The notes below the pieces were generated by a model. The model had not been told where the DNA came from. It searched no databases and was given only the letters and a program-made list of their open reading frames with translations. Of a stretch of 60,525 nt of DNA, positions 59,801 through 60,525 are shown piece after piece. Every line of letters starts with the position of its first letter. Position 1 is the first letter of the stretch. Origin of the DNA: Acidimicrobiaceae bacterium (GTDB taxonomy: Bacteria; Actinomycetota; Acidimicrobiia; Acidimicrobiales; RAAP-2); contig PLSY01000430.1 in NCBI GenBank assembly GCA_003164275.1, positions 1-60,525 of the forward strand. Direction: 5' to 3'. Position numbers and translations under genes: made by a program.

Positions 59801-60262
59801 TCAGAACTGGGTGGCCTCGGCGATGCGTCCGATGAGCGCCTCCCCGTCGGGTGTCCGCACCCACTTGAGCAGGTCGAGCATGACGTCCATCGAGCCCGCC
59901 ACCTTCAGCCGACCCTGCATGAACGCCACATTGGGGTCGAGCTCACCTCGTTGCATCGAGGCGGCATCTGCCCACACCATGGTCACGACCACGTCGGGCT
60001 GGTCGATCGGGCCGACGCCGGCCCCGTTCAGTCGGCCGTCTTCGAGGACCAAGTGGCCAGTGACATCTCCATCGGGGCCACCGGTGATCTCGCACTGGAC
60101 CGACCCGGTGACCCCGAACCCGATCATCTGGTCTCCGGCCAAGTCACGAGCGCCCTCGAACCATAGCGATGACAGCCACGCACTCACGGCATCCGCCGAG
60201 ACCGCGTCGTCCGACACCCGATGGCTCGACACTCCATCCTTCGACCATCCATCCTCCGACAC
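59801..60262 (-). CDS. SCP2 sterol-carrier domain protein with repeat-derived N-terminus
   Basis: A 153-aa protein (GTG start) of the SCP2 lipid-binding fold, from about residue 28: FEGARDLAGDQMIGFGVTG, LVLEDGRLNGAGVGPIDQPD, VVVTMVWADAASMQRGELDP and GRLKVAGSMDVMLDLLKWV. This domain binds fatty acyl or sterol-like ligands. The first 26 residues come from 15-nt tandem repeats (pattern S-x-D-x-V). Start choices are repeat-derived as well: GTG at 60262 has GGAGG five bases upstream; GTG at 60232 has a similar context; GTG at 60187 would begin the family domain. The true start is uncertain. Confidence 0.85.
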   Translation of the reverse strand: MSEDGWSKDGVSSHRVSDDAVSADAVSAWLSSLWFEGARDLAGDQMIGFGVTGSVQCEITGGPDGDVTGHLVLEDGRLNGAGVGPIDQPDVVVTMVWADAASMQRGELDPNVAFMQGRLKVAGSMDVMLDLLKWVRTPDGEALIGRIAEATQF

Positions 60263-60274
60263 TCCATCCTCCGA
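60185..60274 (-). repeat. 15-nt coding minisatellite, six units
   Basis: On the minus strand six consecutive 15-nt units (60274-60185), each beginning TCG: TCGGAGGATGGAGTG, TCGGAGGATGGATGG, TCGAAGGATGGAGTG and three more divergent ones. They are in frame with the SCP2 gene and encode SxDxV. The first three units are nearly identical; the others have drifted. Each unit carries GGAGG or AAGG and GTG or ATG-like triplets, so the repeat multiplies ribosome-site and start signals. Confidence 0.85.
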
Positions 60275-60328
60275 CCCTCAAGCCTTCGAACCGTCACCGG
60301 GGACCAATGGTCGGCTCCGCCCATGAAC

Positions 60329-60525
60329 TCAGGCCGGGGTGCGGATGCCGGCGAACAGGTCGGTTTCGACCTCGTCGACCGTGGCGTCCTTCGGCTTCGA
60401 CACGACGGTGCCGTCGGCTGCCACCACCGACGCCAGTCGGTAGTCGTCGTAGGGGTGGATCGTCCGCATGACGTCGCGAGGAAGGCCGAACCAGAACGGA
60501 GACGTGGGGTCGACCTGGGTGGCGT
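60329..60525 (-). CDS. mca: Mycothiol S-conjugate amidase, C-terminal part (runs off window)
   Basis: The last ~65 codons of a minus-strand gene whose 5' part lies beyond the right edge. ATQVDPTSPFWFGLPRDVM followed by HPYDDYRLAS and DLFAGIRTPA matches the C-terminus of Mca (HATQxDPxxxWFxxP...EDYxLA...DDLFAG). Mca cleaves mycothiol S-conjugates to mercapturic acids and glucosaminyl-inositol for detoxification. The zinc motif is outside the window. Confidence 0.8.
   Translation of the reverse strand, partial: ATQVDPTSPFWFGLPRDVMRTIHPYDDYRLASVVAADGTVVSKPKDATVDEVETDLFAGIRTPA

Overview
The window is high-G+C DNA with actinobacterial gene content. Mycothiol genes (LmbE/Mca type), luciferase-like F420-type oxidoreductases, a DUF2630 protein, paired DUF202 proteins and many GTG starts all point there. 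A secreted NlpC/P60 protein carries GYWLVAADGG-type repeats, which are characteristic of Acidimicrobiia, so an acidimicrobial chromosome is my best inference. I see no rRNA, transposase, phage module or CRISPR array. There is one tRNA, tRNA-Gly(TCC).

0-7.5 kb holds mostly unrelated small genes: a SnoaL-like protein, a nitrobindin-like beta-barrel, two DUF202 membrane proteins, a HAD phosphatase with an APH-like kinase, and a CoA-transferase divergent from a DinB-like TIGR03084 protein. A decayed alcohol dehydrogenase tail also lies here. 7.6-13.1 kb is a compact operon encoding the whole distal valine pathway from isobutyryl-CoA to propionyl-CoA: methylmalonate-semialdehyde dehydrogenase, isobutyryl-CoA dehydrogenase, 3-hydroxyisobutyryl-CoA hydrolase, 3-hydroxyisobutyrate dehydrogenase and enoyl-CoA hydratase. 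All junctions overlap. 13-20 kb holds an aldo/keto reductase, a 0.9-kb stretch with no supported gene, a 2-hydroxyacid dehydrogenase, and a minus-strand operon (SDR, flavin hydroxylase, 96-aa ORF, frameshifted CoA-transferase).

20-27 kb has formate-tetrahydrofolate ligase, a DHA2 efflux pump, a hydrolase, an ArsR/SRPBCC pair with a probable leaderless promoter, DUF2630, an SDR and a polyketide-cyclase-like protein. 27-39.4 kb is rich in signalling and envelope genes: the repeat-bearing NlpC/P60 protein, another DHA2 pump, three GGDEF-EAL proteins (two membrane-bound), a GNAT enzyme and an RNA m5U methyltransferase. A fourth GGDEF protein lies at 48.3 kb.

39.4-47 kb contains a bacterioferritin remnant, a nitroreductase, tRNA-Gly followed by a long inverted repeat, a beta-hydroxyacid dehydrogenase, a cytochrome P450 broken by two single-base frameshifts, VOC proteins, a fused ArsR-SRPBCC regulator with a near-consensus promoter, a stand-alone cyclic-nucleotide-binding protein, a metallophosphoesterase and a DJ-1/PfpI protein that seems to start at CTG. 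47-60.5 kb has glutaminase, the fourth GGDEF protein, an LmbE deacetylase coupled to a 59-aa protein, DedA, hydrolases, a RecB-like nuclease coupled to a PAP2 phosphatase, a DsbA-like protein, two luciferase-like oxidoreductases flanking purE, a ChbG-like deacetylase, an SCP2 protein whose N-terminus is a 15-nt minisatellite, and the 3' end of mca.

No single new system is proven. The most unusual points are the two ArsR/SRPBCC modules (split and fused) with predicted leaderless, operator-overlapped promoters, the coding minisatellite, the inverted repeat after tRNA-Gly, the CTG start, and the local concentration of frameshifted or truncated genes.
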